A DNA stretch of 64,000 bases, taken from Alistipes megaguti (GTDB lineage: Bacteria > Bacteroidota > Bacteroidia > Bacteroidales > Rikenellaceae). Made by a program: the position numbers and the translations under genes. Below the pieces are notes generated by a model. The model was not told the origin of the DNA. It saw only the letters and a program-made list of their open reading frames with translations, and made no database searches. Every line of letters starts with the position of its first letter. Position 1 is the stretch's first letter. Positions 33,557 to 43,011 of this stretch are shown piece by piece. The DNA lies in the NCBI RefSeq assembly GCF_900604385.1, contig NZ_LR027382.1, positions 1,637,501 to 1,701,500 of the forward strand. Direction: 5' to 3'.

Positions 33557-35372
33557 AGGCCGGGTAATAGAGTTGCATGTTCTTGACATATTCCAGCAGG
33601 GCCGGACGTCGGATTGTATCCGTGAGGTAGTACTCTTCGAGCAGGCTGGCGATCGGCAGGGCCGACGTGGCGCCGAAACCGCCGTTTTCGACGTAGACCG
33701 AGATGGCGATCCGCGGGTTGTCCTTCGGGGCGAAGCTCAGGAAGGTCGAGTGGTCGCGGCCGCGGGGGTTTTCGGCCGTACCGGTTTTGCCGCAGACGTC
33801 CCAACCCTCGAGCCGGGCCATCGTCGAGGTGCCGCCGACGTTCACGCCGCGCCACATGCCCTCGACGATCGGGTCGAAGTGTTTCGGGTCGACCTTCGTG
33901 TAGTGGCGTTCGTAGAAGCGGCGGTCGAGCGAATCCCGACCCTCGATGCGCTTGACGATGTGCGGGATGTAGTAGTAGCCGCGGTTGGCGATGATGCAGG
34001 CCAGGTTGGCCAGCTGCAGCGGCGTGCAGCCCAGGGCATCCTGTCCGATCGAGAGCGAGAGGACCGTCAGCGAGTTCCACGAACCGCGGTACTGGCGGTC
34101 GTAGTAGGCGCGGTCGGGGACATATCCGTTGCCCTCGTCCAGAAAGTCCGAACCGAGCTTGCGGCCGAATCCGAAACTCTCGACATACTCCTTCCAGACG
34201 TCGAAGCCCTCCTTGACGCTGCCGTATTTCGGGTTGTCGAGGATGTCGCGGAAGACGTAGCAGAAGTAGGCGTTGCACGAGGTGGCCACCGCAAAGCGCA
34301 GGTCGAGCGGCGAGGCGTGGGAGTGGCAGGCCATCTTGAGGCGTCCGGCCTGGTAGCCGTTGTGGCAGACGTGCAGGTCCGACGGGTGCAGCACCCCCTC
34401 CTGCAGGCCGATCAGCCCCTGCACCAGCTTGAAGGTCGAGCCCGGAGGGTATTTGGCCTTTACGGCACGGTTGAACAGCGGCTTGCGCTTGTTGTAGAGC
34501 ATCTTCATGTAGTTGTTGCCGCGTTCGCGGCCCACCAGCTCGTCGGGGTCGTACGTCGGCGAGGAGACCATCATCAGGATTTCACCCGTCGAGGGCTCGA
34601 TGGCCACCGCGGCGCCGACCTTGCCGCGCATCAGCTCCTCGCCGAGCAGCTGCAGCCGTGCGTCGATCGTGCTGACGAGGTATTTGCCCGGTTCGGGCAC
34701 CGAGTCGTAACGGCCGTTCAGGTAAGAGCCCTTGATGGCGCCGTGGGTGTCGATCTCCTGGATCTTGACCCCCTTCTTGCCCTTCAGCTCGGGCTCGTAG
34801 GCCGACTCCACGCCGCTCATGCCGACGTAGTCGCCCACCTTGTATTCGGGATGCCGTTTGAGATAGGTGTCGTTCACCTCGCTGACGTAGCCGAGCAGGT
34901 TGCCGCCGATCTTGCGCGGATACTGCCGCACGGTGCGGTAGACGGTGTAGAAGCCGCGGAAGTTGCCCTCGTCGAAGCGCAGTTTGTCCTCCTTGGGGAT
35001 GTAGCTCGTGATCAGCCGCGGTGCGCGGGGGCGGACCCGGGCGTTGGCGAGTTCGCGATCGAGCTTTTCGCGCGAGATGCCGGCCACCTCGCACAGCCGG
35101 GCGGTGTCGAATCCGCGCCGGTCGATTTCGCGGTAGATGACCATCAGGTCGTAGCACTCGCGGCTCTGGACGAGGTATTCACCGTTGCGGTCGAAGACCT
35201 CGCCGCGCGGCGGGTACTGTACGACGTGGCGCAGGACGTTGGCCTCGGCCAGCTCCGCGTAACGCCGGTCGAAGAGCTGTATGTAGGCCAGCCGCAGGAG
35301 GATCACCGCGAAGATGAAGATCACGATGACCTGCAGGGTCCTCATTCTCAGGAAACTTTCCGAATCACTCAT
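33546..35372 (-). CDS. mrdA: Penicillin-binding protein 2 (transpeptidase)
   Basis: PBP2 cross-links peptidoglycan in the elongasome. The 608-residue class B PBP has an N-terminal membrane anchor (about 12-32), a PBP dimer/pedestal domain (about 55-220) and a transpeptidase domain. The catalytic Ser312 is in PPGSTFK, SxN is at about 365-367 (SCN), and KTG is at about 529-531 (GKTGTAEN). The ATG at 35372 overlaps the mreD stop (ATGA), and its 3' end overlaps rodA by 11 bases, so mreD-mrdA-rodA are tightly coupled. Confidence 0.97.
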   Translation of the reverse strand: MSDSESFLRMRTLQVIVIFIFAVILLRLAYIQLFDRRYAELAEANVLRHVVQYPPRGEVFDRNGEYLVQSRECYDLMVIYREIDRRGFDTARLCEVAGISREKLDRELANARVRPRAPRLITSYIPKEDKLRFDEGNFRGFYTVYRTVRQYPRKIGGNLLGYVSEVNDTYLKRHPEYKVGDYVGMSGVESAYEPELKGKKGVKIQEIDTHGAIKGSYLNGRYDSVPEPGKYLVSTIDARLQLLGEELMRGKVGAAVAIEPSTGEILMMVSSPTYDPDELVGRERGNNYMKMLYNKRKPLFNRAVKAKYPPGSTFKLVQGLIGLQEGVLHPSDLHVCHNGYQAGRLKMACHSHASPLDLRFAVATSCNAYFCYVFRDILDNPKYGSVKEGFDVWKEYVESFGFGRKLGSDFLDEGNGYVPDRAYYDRQYRGSWNSLTVLSLSIGQDALGCTPLQLANLACIIANRGYYYIPHIVKRIEGRDSLDRRFYERHYTKVDPKHFDPIVEGMWRGVNVGGTSTMARLEGWDVCGKTGTAENPRGRDHSTFLSFAPKDNPRIAISVYVENGGFGATSALPIASLLEEYYLTDTIRRPALLEYVKNMQLYYPAYDK

Positions 35373-35887
35373 ACGCGTGCGGGGAGTTTGGCGGTGAAGA
35401 TGCGGGTGATAATCCAGCTGAAGGCCACCGAGACGGCCGAGCTGACGACGATGCGCACCACGGTGTGGAACAGGTGGCTCCACGAGAGGGCCTCGAGCAG
35501 GAAGAAGAGCGTATGGTGGATCATCGTCAGCGTCAGCAGGTAGACGAAGAACTTGTGCGAGCCGAGACGCCCCGGCGAGGGGATACCCCCTTCGCGGATA
35601 TTCTCACGGCCGCAGATCATGGCGGCTATCTGCGGGCGGAAAAAGGCGACGGGCAGCGTGACGATGGTGTTGATGCCGGCCGAACCCATGGCCTGGTCCA
35701 TCACCACGCCGAGCAGCAGACCGGCGCCCAGCAGCGTGACGGGCTGTGCGTCGAGCGGCAGCAGGGCGATGAAGACGATGTAGACCAGCGGGTTGAGGTA
35801 GATGCTGATCGAGAGGTTGTCGAACAGGAAGATCTGCAGCAACACGGCGGCCACGAAGAGTCCGAGGTATGGGAGGGTACGGTACAT
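35369..35887 (-). CDS. mreD: Rod shape-determining protein MreD
   Basis: A 172-residue integral membrane protein with about five hydrophobic segments, in the position and size range of MreD. It is part of the elongasome that links MreB filaments to wall synthesis. Sequence conservation in this family is low, so the assignment depends mainly on order (mreC upstream by one base, mrdA overlapping downstream) and on the membrane profile. Confidence 0.9.
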   Translation of the reverse strand: MYRTLPYLGLFVAAVLLQIFLFDNLSISIYLNPLVYIVFIALLPLDAQPVTLLGAGLLLGVVMDQAMGSAGINTIVTLPVAFFRPQIAAMICGRENIREGGIPSPGRLGSHKFFVYLLTLTMIHHTLFFLLEALSWSHLFHTVVRIVVSSAVSVAFSWIITRIFTAKLPARV

Positions 35888-35888
35888 G

Positions 35889-36743
35889 TCAGTTCAAGCG
35901 GGTATGTTGTTCGACCTGATCGCTTTGCTGCAGCTCGCGGATTTCGTAGCGGTCGCGGTCCGCGACGAGGATCACCTCGTTCAGACGCGACATCTCGGCG
36001 GCCAGCCGCACGCGTACGGTGTAGGAGGTTTTGGTTTCGTTCAGTTCGGCGCTTTCGACCCAGCCGATCAGTACGTCGGCGGGGAAGTACTCCGACAGAC
36101 CGGCCGTAACGACCTCCTGGCCGGGTTTTGGTTCGGCATACTTCGAGAGTTCGCCCAGCGTGACCGTACTGGGGTCGGTGCCGTCCCAGTAGATCGATCC
36201 GGAGTAGTCCGTGTCGGCGATCTTGCCGCTGGTGCGGAACGAGGTGTTGAGCACCGACATGGCCACGGAGTAGCGTTCGGTGCAGGCGACGACGTAGCCC
36301 ACCATGGCTCCGTCGGGGGCCAGTATGGCCATCTCCTCCTCGATGCCGTCCTTGCGGCCGCGGTTGAGTGTCAGGAGGTTCTGCATGCGGTTGAGGGTGT
36401 TGCCGACGACGACGGCCGTGGCGAAGTGGTATCTCGATTCGCCGATGTCCTGCATGTAGGAGTCGAGCCGGGCGGCGGTTTCGGCCTCCTGGTACTGGGC
36501 GAGCTGCTCTTCGAGCCGGGCGACGCGGTCGGCCAGATCCCGGTTTTCGCGTCCGAGGAAGAGGTAGCGGCGGATGCCGGCGAAGAGACCGTGGACCCCG
36601 CCCGCAACCTGATTCGAGCGGGCGAGCAGTCGGGCCTGGGTGTAGCTCGAGGAGTGGGCGTAGCAGCCGATGGCCACGGCTTCCAGCACCACGAAGAGCA
36701 CCGCCACATAGATGCTCCGTATGAACTCGATCAGCTTTCGCAA
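35889..36743 (-). CDS. mreC: Rod shape-determining protein MreC
   Basis: MreC is the periplasmic scaffold of the elongasome. The 284-residue protein has one N-terminal membrane helix (about 7-28), a coiled coil (about 60-95) with EEQLAQYQEAE, and the beta-barrel-rich core with PDGAMVGYVV and GQEVVTAGLSEYFPADVLIGWV. The start appears to be a TTG at 36743; no nearby ATG keeps the membrane helix. mreD follows after one base. Confidence 0.94.
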   Translation of the reverse strand: MRKLIEFIRSIYVAVLFVVLEAVAIGCYAHSSSYTQARLLARSNQVAGGVHGLFAGIRRYLFLGRENRDLADRVARLEEQLAQYQEAETAARLDSYMQDIGESRYHFATAVVVGNTLNRMQNLLTLNRGRKDGIEEEMAILAPDGAMVGYVVACTERYSVAMSVLNTSFRTSGKIADTDYSGSIYWDGTDPSTVTLGELSKYAEPKPGQEVVTAGLSEYFPADVLIGWVESAELNETKTSYTVRVRLAAEMSRLNEVILVADRDRYEIRELQQSDQVEQHTRLN

Positions 36744-36783
36744 GGTGATTCGCGGTTAAAAATGTGGATAGATCCTTAATTCA

Positions 36784-36807
36784 GATTGCGGACCGAGGCC
36801 CGCAATC
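36784..36807 (-). promoter_or_regulatory. Hairpin in mreB-mreC spacer
   Basis: GATTGCGG, eight bases, CCGCAATC can form an 8-bp stem in the 92-base gap between mreB and mreC. No T run follows on the minus strand, so it looks more like a processing or attenuation element than a terminator. Confidence 0.4.
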
Positions 36808-36835
36808 CGTAAACAAATATGTGTCAGCCGCTTCC

Positions 36836-37855
36836 CTATCGCATGAGGAACGAGAAGCGGTTGATGTTCTTCAGGGCGATGCCCGTGCCGCGTGCGATGG
36901 CACGCAGGGGGTCTTCGGCGATGTGGAACGGAAGGCCGGTCTTCTCGCTCAGACGGCGGTCGAGTCCCTTGATCAGGGCGCCGCCACCGGCCAGGTAGAT
37001 GCCGTTCTTGACGATATCGGCATAGAGCTCGGGGGGCATCGACTCGAGGACCTTCATCAGGGCGGCGTCGATCTTGGTGAGCGACTTCTCGAGGGCATAG
37101 GCGATCTCGCTGTAGGAGAGCGAGACGGTCTGGGGCAGGGCCGTGAGCATGTTGGGGCCCGTGACGACGAAATCCTCGGGCTCCTCCTCCAGGTCGGAGA
37201 CGGCGGCGCCGATCGAGCATTTGATGGCTTCGGCCGTACGCTCGCCGATGCGGATGTTGTGCTGCTGGCGGACGTAGCTCTGGATGTCGTTGGTGAAGAC
37301 GTCGCCGGCCGTGTTGATCGATTCCGAGCAGACGATGCCGCCCAGCGAGATGCAGGCGATCTCCGACGTACCGCCGCCGATGTCGATGACCATGTTGCCT
37401 TCGGGTGCTTCGACGTCGAGGCCGGCTCCGAGGGCGGCGGCCATCGGTTCGTAGATCATGTAGACCTCGCGGCCGCCGGCGTGTTCGGCCGAGTCGCGCA
37501 CGGCGCGGATCTCGACGTTGGTCGAACCCGAGGGGATGCAGATGACCATGCGCAGCGACGGGGCGAAGAGGCTTCCGGAGGTCTTGACCTTCTTGATCAT
37601 GCCGCGTAACATGAGTTCCGTGGCGTTGAAGTCGGCGATCACGCCGTCCTTGAGCGGACGGATGGTCTTGATGTTCGGATTGGTTTTCTCGTGCATCTGG
37701 CGGGCCTGCTGTCCGATGGCGACGAGTTTGCCGGTATGGACGTCGAGGGCGACGATCGAGGGTTCGTCGACAACGACCTTGCCGTTGTGGATTATCAGCG
37801 TGTTGGCCGTTCCGAGGTCGATGGCCAGCTCCTGTGTCAAAGAAAAGATTCCCAT
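36836..37855 (-). CDS. mreB: Rod shape-determining protein MreB (bacterial actin)
   Basis: A 339-residue actin-like ATPase. The N-terminal TQELAIDLGTANTLI is the phosphate-1 motif, and the phosphate-2 motif (MVIDIGGGTSEIACIS) and adenosine motif (YLAGGGALIKG) are present. The N-terminal MGIFSLTQE suits the amphipathic membrane contact. MreB filaments position wall synthesis. It is first in mreB-mreC-mreD-mrdA-rodA, with a leader of roughly 100 bases. Confidence 0.98.
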   Translation of the reverse strand: MGIFSLTQELAIDLGTANTLIIHNGKVVVDEPSIVALDVHTGKLVAIGQQARQMHEKTNPNIKTIRPLKDGVIADFNATELMLRGMIKKVKTSGSLFAPSLRMVICIPSGSTNVEIRAVRDSAEHAGGREVYMIYEPMAAALGAGLDVEAPEGNMVIDIGGGTSEIACISLGGIVCSESINTAGDVFTNDIQSYVRQQHNIRIGERTAEAIKCSIGAAVSDLEEEPEDFVVTGPNMLTALPQTVSLSYSEIAYALEKSLTKIDAALMKVLESMPPELYADIVKNGIYLAGGGALIKGLDRRLSEKTGLPFHIAEDPLRAIARGTGIALKNINRFSFLMR

Positions 37856-38168
37856 AAGGCTACACCCAACTCTGTATGTTTTCTAAAATCGTTTATTGTC
37901 AATTGGATACGCGGGGTATTCGGCTTTCGGGCCCCCGCGTGCGGACATATCTGGACAAAGGTAGCAAAAACCCTCGGAAATTGGAGCATCACGGGGCGTA
38001 TTTTTTTCATCGACCGTCGATTTTGTCGTTTTCAGAAGAGGGGCTGCACCGGATAGCGGCCTGTGGAAAATGGCTGCGGAGCGACGAAGCCGTGCAAAAA
38101 GTTGGACGGTATTCCCAAATTTTGCTATCTTTGTAGAATAAACGTTTGTGGAATAAACGCATTGCTGC
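37856..38168. promoter_or_regulatory. Divergent mreB/gpsA intergenic region
   Basis: This 313-base spacer holds no credible gene; the 86-codon frame at 37876-38136 has no homology features. It contains a minus-strand TACCTTTG (37956-37963), a likely mreB -7 box, and the gpsA promoter described separately. A short direct repeat GAATAAACG occurs at 38136-38144 and 38151-38159, just after the gpsA -7 box. Confidence 0.55.
38102..38133 (+). promoter_or_regulatory. Promoter of gpsA-pgi
   Basis: TTGG at 38102-38105, a 20-base spacer and TATCTTTG at 38126-38133 match the Bacteroidetes consensus, 35 bases before the gpsA ATG. Confidence 0.65.
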
Positions 38169-39176
38169 ATGGAATACAAAATCGGAACCGACGCGCGATG
38201 TGCGGTGATCGGCTATGGAAGCTGGGCTACGGCTCTGGTGGGGTTGCTCACCGCCAACGGACAACGCGTGGGATGGTATGTCCGCAACCCGGAAGTGCTC
38301 GCCTCGCTGCGCCGCGAGGGGCGCAATCCGCGCTATCTGAGCGATCTGGAGTTCGATCCCGCGACGCTCGCCGTGTCGGACGATCTGGATGAGGTGGTGA
38401 GCCGCGCCGACATCGTGATTCTGGCCACGCCGTCGGCCTACCTGAAGGATTTCCTGGCGCCGCTGACCGTTTCGCTCAAGGAGAAGTTCATCGTCTCGAC
38501 CATCAAGGGCCTTGTCCCGGGCGACTACCAAACCGTCGTGGAGTATGTGCATGATCATTACGGTCTGTCCTACAGACAGCTGGGGCTCTTTACGGGACCG
38601 TCGCACGCCGAGGAGGTCTCGCGCGGAAAGCTCTCCTATCTGACGGTCGTCTGCACCGATCCGGAGAATGCCCGCCTGATCGGGACGCGCTTCGCCGGCG
38701 AGAGCATCCGCCTGAGCTACTCGACCGACCTCTATGGCATCGAATATGCAGCCATACTGAAGAACATCTACGCACTGGCCGTCGGGCTGGCCGTGGGGCT
38801 CGGCTATGGCGACAACTTCCTGGCGGTGCTCATTGCCAATTCGGCGGGTGAGATGACGCGCTTCCTGGAGGAGAGCTATCCCGACCGCCGCAACACGCTG
38901 GTCTCGGCCTATCTGGGCGACCTGCTGGTGACCTGCTACTCGACCTACAGCCGCAACCGCCGGCTGGGACTGCTGATCGGCCACGGCTGCACGGTGAAGA
39001 GCGCACTGAACGAGATGACGATGGTGGCCGAGGGCTACTTCGCCGCCGACTGCATCCGCCACATCAATACGCGCCACCGCGTCGAGATGCCCATCGCCGA
39101 GATGGTCTACCGCGTGCTTTACGAAGGGACGTCGGCCCGGCGCGAGATGCAACTGTTGACAACCAAACTCATTTGA
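38169..39176 (+). CDS. gpsA: Glycerol-3-phosphate dehydrogenase (NAD(P)+)
   Basis: GpsA reduces dihydroxyacetone phosphate to sn-glycerol 3-phosphate for phospholipid synthesis. The 335-residue protein has the Rossmann motif VIGYGSWATAL, the substrate-binding GPSHAEEV region and the catalytic Lys segment AAILKNIYALAVGLAVG. A C-terminal helical domain includes NSAGEMTRF. pgi starts 7 bases later, so they form one transcript. Confidence 0.96.
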   Translation: MEYKIGTDARCAVIGYGSWATALVGLLTANGQRVGWYVRNPEVLASLRREGRNPRYLSDLEFDPATLAVSDDLDEVVSRADIVILATPSAYLKDFLAPLTVSLKEKFIVSTIKGLVPGDYQTVVEYVHDHYGLSYRQLGLFTGPSHAEEVSRGKLSYLTVVCTDPENARLIGTRFAGESIRLSYSTDLYGIEYAAILKNIYALAVGLAVGLGYGDNFLAVLIANSAGEMTRFLEESYPDRRNTLVSAYLGDLLVTCYSTYSRNRRLGLLIGHGCTVKSALNEMTMVAEGYFAADCIRHINTRHRVEMPIAEMVYRVLYEGTSARREMQLLTTKLI

Positions 39177-39183
39177 CAAGCAT

Positions 39184-40515
39184 ATGAAAAACGTAAAACT
39201 GGACATCTCGAAGGCGGGTGTGGAGATCACCCCCGAGATGGAGGCCAAGGCGCAGGCCGCCAACGCCCTGCTGCACTCGGGCAAGGGTGCCGGCAACGAT
39301 TTTCTGGGATGGATTCACCTTCCGTCGTCGATCACGGAGGCGGATCTCGACGCCATCGAGGCCGAGGCGGCCAAACTGCGCGCCCGGGCCGACGTGGTGA
39401 TCTGCATCGGTATCGGCGGTTCGTATCTGGGTGCGAAGGCCGTTCTGGAGGCGATGAGCAACCCCTTCGAGCTGTTGCACAAGGAGCACAGGAACCCGAC
39501 GGTGCTCTTTGCCGGACAGAATATTTCGGAGGATTATACGGCCGAACTGCTCGAGGCTGTGAAGGAGCACTCGATTGCCGCGATCGTCATCTCGAAGTCG
39601 GGGACGACGACCGAGCCGGCCATCGCCTTCCGCCTGATCAAGGCCGAGATTGAGCGCCGTTACGGCAAGCAGGGTGCTGCCGAGCGGATCGTGGCCGTGA
39701 CCGACAAGGCGCGCGGCGCACTGAAGACGCTCGCCACGAAGGAGGGTTATCCGACCTTCGTCATTCCGGACGACGTGGGTGGCCGCTTCTCGGTGCTGAC
39801 CCCCGTGGGACTGCTGCCGCTGGCCGTGGCCGGCGTGGATGTCCGGGCTCTGGTGCGCGGTGCACAGGAGATGGAGAAGGCCACCTCGGAGGAGGTTCCC
39901 TTTGCCGAGAACCCTTCGGCCATCTACGCCGTGGTGCGCAACCTGCTGTACCAGAGCGGCAAGAAGATCGAGATCCTCGGTTCGTACGAACCCCGTCTGC
40001 AGTACATCAACGAGTGGTGGAAGCAGCTCTACGGCGAGAGCGAAGGCAAGGAGGGCAAGGGTATCTTCCCGGCCAGCGTGACGCTGACGGCCGACCTGCA
40101 CTCGATGGGACAGTACATCCAGCAGGGTGAGCGCGAGATGTTCGAGACGATCATCTCCGTAGCGCAGCCCGCCGCTAAGGTGGTTATCGAATCCGATCCG
40201 GAGAACCTCGACGGTCTGAACTACCTGGCCGGCAAGCGTATCTCGGAGGTCAACCGCATGGCCGAACTGGGCGTGCAGCTGGCTCACGTCGACGGCGGGG
40301 TTCCCAACCTGCGGGTGGAGATTCCGGCCGTAACGGCCGAGGTGATCGGTTCGCTGCTCTATTTCTTCGAGAAGGCGTGCGGCATCAGCGGTTATCTGCT
40401 GGGTGTCAATCCGTTCGACCAGCCGGGTGTCGAGGCCTACAAGAAGAACATGTTCGCCCTGCTCGAGAAGCCGGGCTACGAGGAGGCCACCAAAGCGATC
40501 AAGGCGCGTCTGTAG
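39184..40515 (+). CDS. pgi: Glucose-6-phosphate isomerase
   Basis: Pgi interconverts glucose 6-phosphate and fructose 6-phosphate. The 443-residue protein, of the shorter bacterial type, shows IGIGGSYLGAKAVLE, ISKSGTTTEPAIAFR and the sugar-phosphate site DVGGRFSVLTPVGLLP. It also has the C-terminal NPFDQPGVEAYK with the catalytic region. It is cotranscribed with gpsA and followed at once by a strong terminator. Confidence 0.97.
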   Translation: MKNVKLDISKAGVEITPEMEAKAQAANALLHSGKGAGNDFLGWIHLPSSITEADLDAIEAEAAKLRARADVVICIGIGGSYLGAKAVLEAMSNPFELLHKEHRNPTVLFAGQNISEDYTAELLEAVKEHSIAAIVISKSGTTTEPAIAFRLIKAEIERRYGKQGAAERIVAVTDKARGALKTLATKEGYPTFVIPDDVGGRFSVLTPVGLLPLAVAGVDVRALVRGAQEMEKATSEEVPFAENPSAIYAVVRNLLYQSGKKIEILGSYEPRLQYINEWWKQLYGESEGKEGKGIFPASVTLTADLHSMGQYIQQGEREMFETIISVAQPAAKVVIESDPENLDGLNYLAGKRISEVNRMAELGVQLAHVDGGVPNLRVEIPAVTAEVIGSLLYFFEKACGISGYLLGVNPFDQPGVEAYKKNMFALLEKPGYEEATKAIKARL

Positions 40516-40535
40516 CCGTTGGCCGACAAGGCATG

Positions 40536-40573
40536 AAAAAGGGCTGTTCCCAATCGGGGACAGCCCTTTTTTT
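40536..40573 (+). terminator. Terminator of gpsA-pgi
   Basis: A 16-bp stem, AAAAAGGGCTGTTCCC with GGGGACAGCCCTTTTT, has one wobble and a short loop, followed by more T. It lies 20 bases past the pgi stop. Confidence 0.9.
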
Positions 40574-40760
40574 CGGCGCGGATCGCCGGAATCGGGAGAG
40601 GGCCCGGCCGGCGGCGTTTCCCTGTTGCCGCCCCTCTCCGGAGACGGGAAGCGTGACCTGTTGTCGCTTGTCGGCGGGGCCTGGCGGCGTTTTGCACCAT
40701 CGCTCGTCACCGGCCGTCCGGCAGCGGGCCGCATCTCCACGATGTCCGACGTCCTGCGGT

Positions 40761-41366
40761 CTACTGCTTTTGAACCGTAAACGTCAGTGTGTTGACCAGA
40801 TCCATCGGGGCTCCGTCGCCAAGCGTGCAGCGGAGGGTCTTGAGCGTGAAGACCAGATTGCCCTCCTTCGTGTAGGAGAGCTGCTCGGGGGCTTCGATCG
40901 CAATCTGCACCTTCAGGGCGCCGGCCATCAGCGAGATCACCAGATCGGGGGTCGTCAGTGCGGCCGTGAGTTTCGAGGCGTCGGCCGTCGGGGTGCCGAT
41001 CGTGGCGTCGTAGGTGACCGTCCCCAGCATCGCGATCACGTCCGAGGCGGAATCAGCGAGCAGCGCCTTGACCAGCGTGGCGGCCGGGAACTCGGCAAAA
41101 TGCAGCGTGCCCTTCTCGGTCACCTCGAGCGAAACGGCGATACCGGTCTGCGGTTCGGGTTTGGGGTTCAGTTCGCTGGGCTCGGCCGTGAAGTCGAACG
41201 TTCCGGCATAGCTCCCGGCGACATCCTGAAGCGTCAGGGCCTCTCCCTGCTTGTCGGGAGCCGGGGTGTTGTTGTCGTCATCGTCCGAGCAGGCTGCCGA
41301 GGCCAGCGTCAGGCAGGCCAGTGCTACGGCTGCCAGGGTGTTGGTGATTTTCCGAATGTGTGTCAT
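40761..41366 (-). CDS. Lipoprotein, possible DUF4840-type
   Basis: The ATG at 41366 gives a 201-residue protein with a lipoprotein signal (lipobox ASAAC) and an Asp-rich start of the mature form (SDDDDNN), as in exported Bacteroidetes lipoproteins. The mature part is beta-rich: DVAGSYAGTFDFTAEP, then GIAVSLEVTEKGTLHFAEFP, and a C-terminal strand LTFTVQKQ. It resembles the DUF4840 group of calycin-like lipoproteins; that family name is a memory-based guess. It is transcribed alone from a good promoter at 41400-41431. Confidence 0.75.
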   Translation of the reverse strand: MTHIRKITNTLAAVALACLTLASAACSDDDDNNTPAPDKQGEALTLQDVAGSYAGTFDFTAEPSELNPKPEPQTGIAVSLEVTEKGTLHFAEFPAATLVKALLADSASDVIAMLGTVTYDATIGTPTADASKLTAALTTPDLVISLMAGALKVQIAIEAPEQLSYTKEGNLVFTLKTLRCTLGDGAPMDLVNTLTFTVQKQ

Positions 41367-41399
41367 AATCCGTAACGTGTTTAGAGGTTTGACTGCAAC

Positions 41400-41431
41400 C
41401 AAAGGTAGAACACCGCATCGACAGCATCAAA
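41400..41431 (-). promoter_or_regulatory. Promoter of the lipoprotein gene
   Basis: Minus-strand TTTG (41428-41431), 20 bases, then TACCTTTG (41400-41407): a full Bacteroidetes consensus 34 bases before the ATG. Confidence 0.7.
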
Positions 41432-41525
41432 TAAATTCAACCATCCGGCGGAGTTTGATGATGAACCCTGCATTTTTCAGCATAAGCATTTTCCCGCCGG
41501 AGCCGTTTCGGGGGGGGCGATCGCA

Positions 41526-41557
41526 CAAAAAAGGCCGTCCGATGTCGGACGGCCTTT
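41526..41557 (-). terminator. Terminator of gdhA
   Basis: Minus-strand AAAGGCCGTCCGA-CA-TCGGACGGCCTTT is a perfect 13-bp stem followed by TTTGTG, 22 bases past the gdhA stop. Confidence 0.9.
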
Positions 41558-41579
41558 CGTATTTCGGAGAGTCGCGGAG

Positions 41580-42917
41580 TTACAGGATGCCCTGCTCGAC
41601 CATCGACTTGGCCACCTTCATGAAGCCGGCGATGTTGGCGCCCTTCATGTAGTTGATGTAGCCATCCTTTTCGGTGCCGTATTCGAGGCAGGCGTGGTGG
41701 ATCGACGACATGATCTGGTGCAGTTTGGCATCGACCTCCTCGGCCGTCCAGTTGAGCTTCTGGGCGTTCTGCGTCATCTCCAACCCCGAGGTGGCCACGC
41801 CGCCGGCGTTGACGGCCTTGCCCGGTCCGTAGGGGATCTTGGCGGCGATGAAGGCGTCGATGGCCTCCGGACGGCAGCCCATGTTCGAAACCTCGGCCAC
41901 GATCTTCACACCGTTGGCCAGCAGCTTCTTGGCATCCTCACCGTCCAGCTCGTTCTGCGTGGCGCACGGCATGGCGATGTCGACCTTGACCTCCCAGGGC
42001 TTGCGGCCGGCGAAGAACTTCGCACCGGGGAACTTCTGCACGTAGGGCTCCACGACGTCGTTGTTCGAGGCTCGCAGCTCAAGCATATAGTTGATCTTCT
42101 CGTCGTTCAGACCGTCCGGATCGTAGACATAACCGTCGGGACCCGACAGCGTCACGACCTTGGCGCCGAGTTCCGTGGCCTTCTTGGCGGCACCCCAGGC
42201 GACGTTGCCGAAGCCCGAGATGGCGATCGTCTGACCCTTGATATCCATGCCGGCCTTCTGGAGCATCTGGCGCAGGAAGTAGACGGCGCCGAAGCCCGTA
42301 GCCTCGGGACGGATGAGCGAACCGCCGTAGGTCATGCCCTTGCCGGTCAGTACGCCGGTATTCTCGCGGGCGAGTTTGCGGTACATGCCGTAGAGATAAC
42401 CGATTTCGCGGCCGCCGACGCCGATGTCACCGGCCGGGACATCGGTCTCGGGACCGATGTGGCGCCAGAGTTCGGTCATGAAGGCCTGGCAGAAGCGCAT
42501 CACTTCGCGATCCGACTTGCCCTTGGGGTTGAAGTCCGAGCCGCCCTTGGCGCCGCCCATCGGCAGGGTCGTCAGGGCGTTCTTGAAGATCTGCTCGAAA
42601 CCGAGGAACTTGAGGATCGAGAGGTTGACCGAGGGGTGGAAACGCAGACCGCCCTTGTAGGGGCCGATGGCGTTGTTGAACTGGATGCGGTAGCCGAGGT
42701 TGGTCTGCACCTCGCCGCGGTCGTCTACCCATACGACTTTGAACGTGAAGATGCGGTCGGGCTCGACGATCCGTTCGGCGATGCGGTTGGCCTCGAATTC
42801 GGGGTGTTGGTTGTAGGCCTCCTCGACGGTCATCAGCACTTCGCGTACGGCCTGCAGATATTCGCTTTCGCCGGGGTGCTTACGCTCGAGTTCCGTCATG
42901 ATTTTGTTTACGTTCAT
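41580..42917 (-). CDS. gdhA: Glutamate dehydrogenase (NADP-type)
   Basis: GdhA makes glutamate from 2-oxoglutarate and ammonium. The 445-residue length fits the hexameric enzymes. The catalytic region reads YKGGLRFHPSVNLS and LPMGGAKGGSDFNPKGK with the reactive Lys residues, and the Rossmann domain has ISGFGNVAWGAAKKATELGAKVV. NADP preference is inferred from overall resemblance to the assimilatory form. It is a single-gene unit with its own terminator. Confidence 0.96.
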   Translation of the reverse strand: MNVNKIMTELERKHPGESEYLQAVREVLMTVEEAYNQHPEFEANRIAERIVEPDRIFTFKVVWVDDRGEVQTNLGYRIQFNNAIGPYKGGLRFHPSVNLSILKFLGFEQIFKNALTTLPMGGAKGGSDFNPKGKSDREVMRFCQAFMTELWRHIGPETDVPAGDIGVGGREIGYLYGMYRKLARENTGVLTGKGMTYGGSLIRPEATGFGAVYFLRQMLQKAGMDIKGQTIAISGFGNVAWGAAKKATELGAKVVTLSGPDGYVYDPDGLNDEKINYMLELRASNNDVVEPYVQKFPGAKFFAGRKPWEVKVDIAMPCATQNELDGEDAKKLLANGVKIVAEVSNMGCRPEAIDAFIAAKIPYGPGKAVNAGGVATSGLEMTQNAQKLNWTAEEVDAKLHQIMSSIHHACLEYGTEKDGYINYMKGANIAGFMKVAKSMVEQGIL

Positions 42918-42953
42918 AGCTTTGAAGTTTTTAGGTTTGGTATTCTTCTGTTA

Positions 42954-42961
42954 CAAATATA
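42954..42961 (-). promoter_or_regulatory. Candidate -7 box for gdhA
   Basis: Minus-strand TATATTTG, 36 bases before the gdhA ATG. The -33 element is weak. Confidence 0.45.
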
Positions 42962-43011
42962 GCAATATTTCTTATGGATTGTAACTTTTTTCGGGAAAAT
43001 TTCGGAAAATT

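Noticed and set aside
37876..38136. 86-codon plus-strand frame in the mreB-gpsA spacer
   Set aside because: Crosses both divergent promoters and has no recognisable features.
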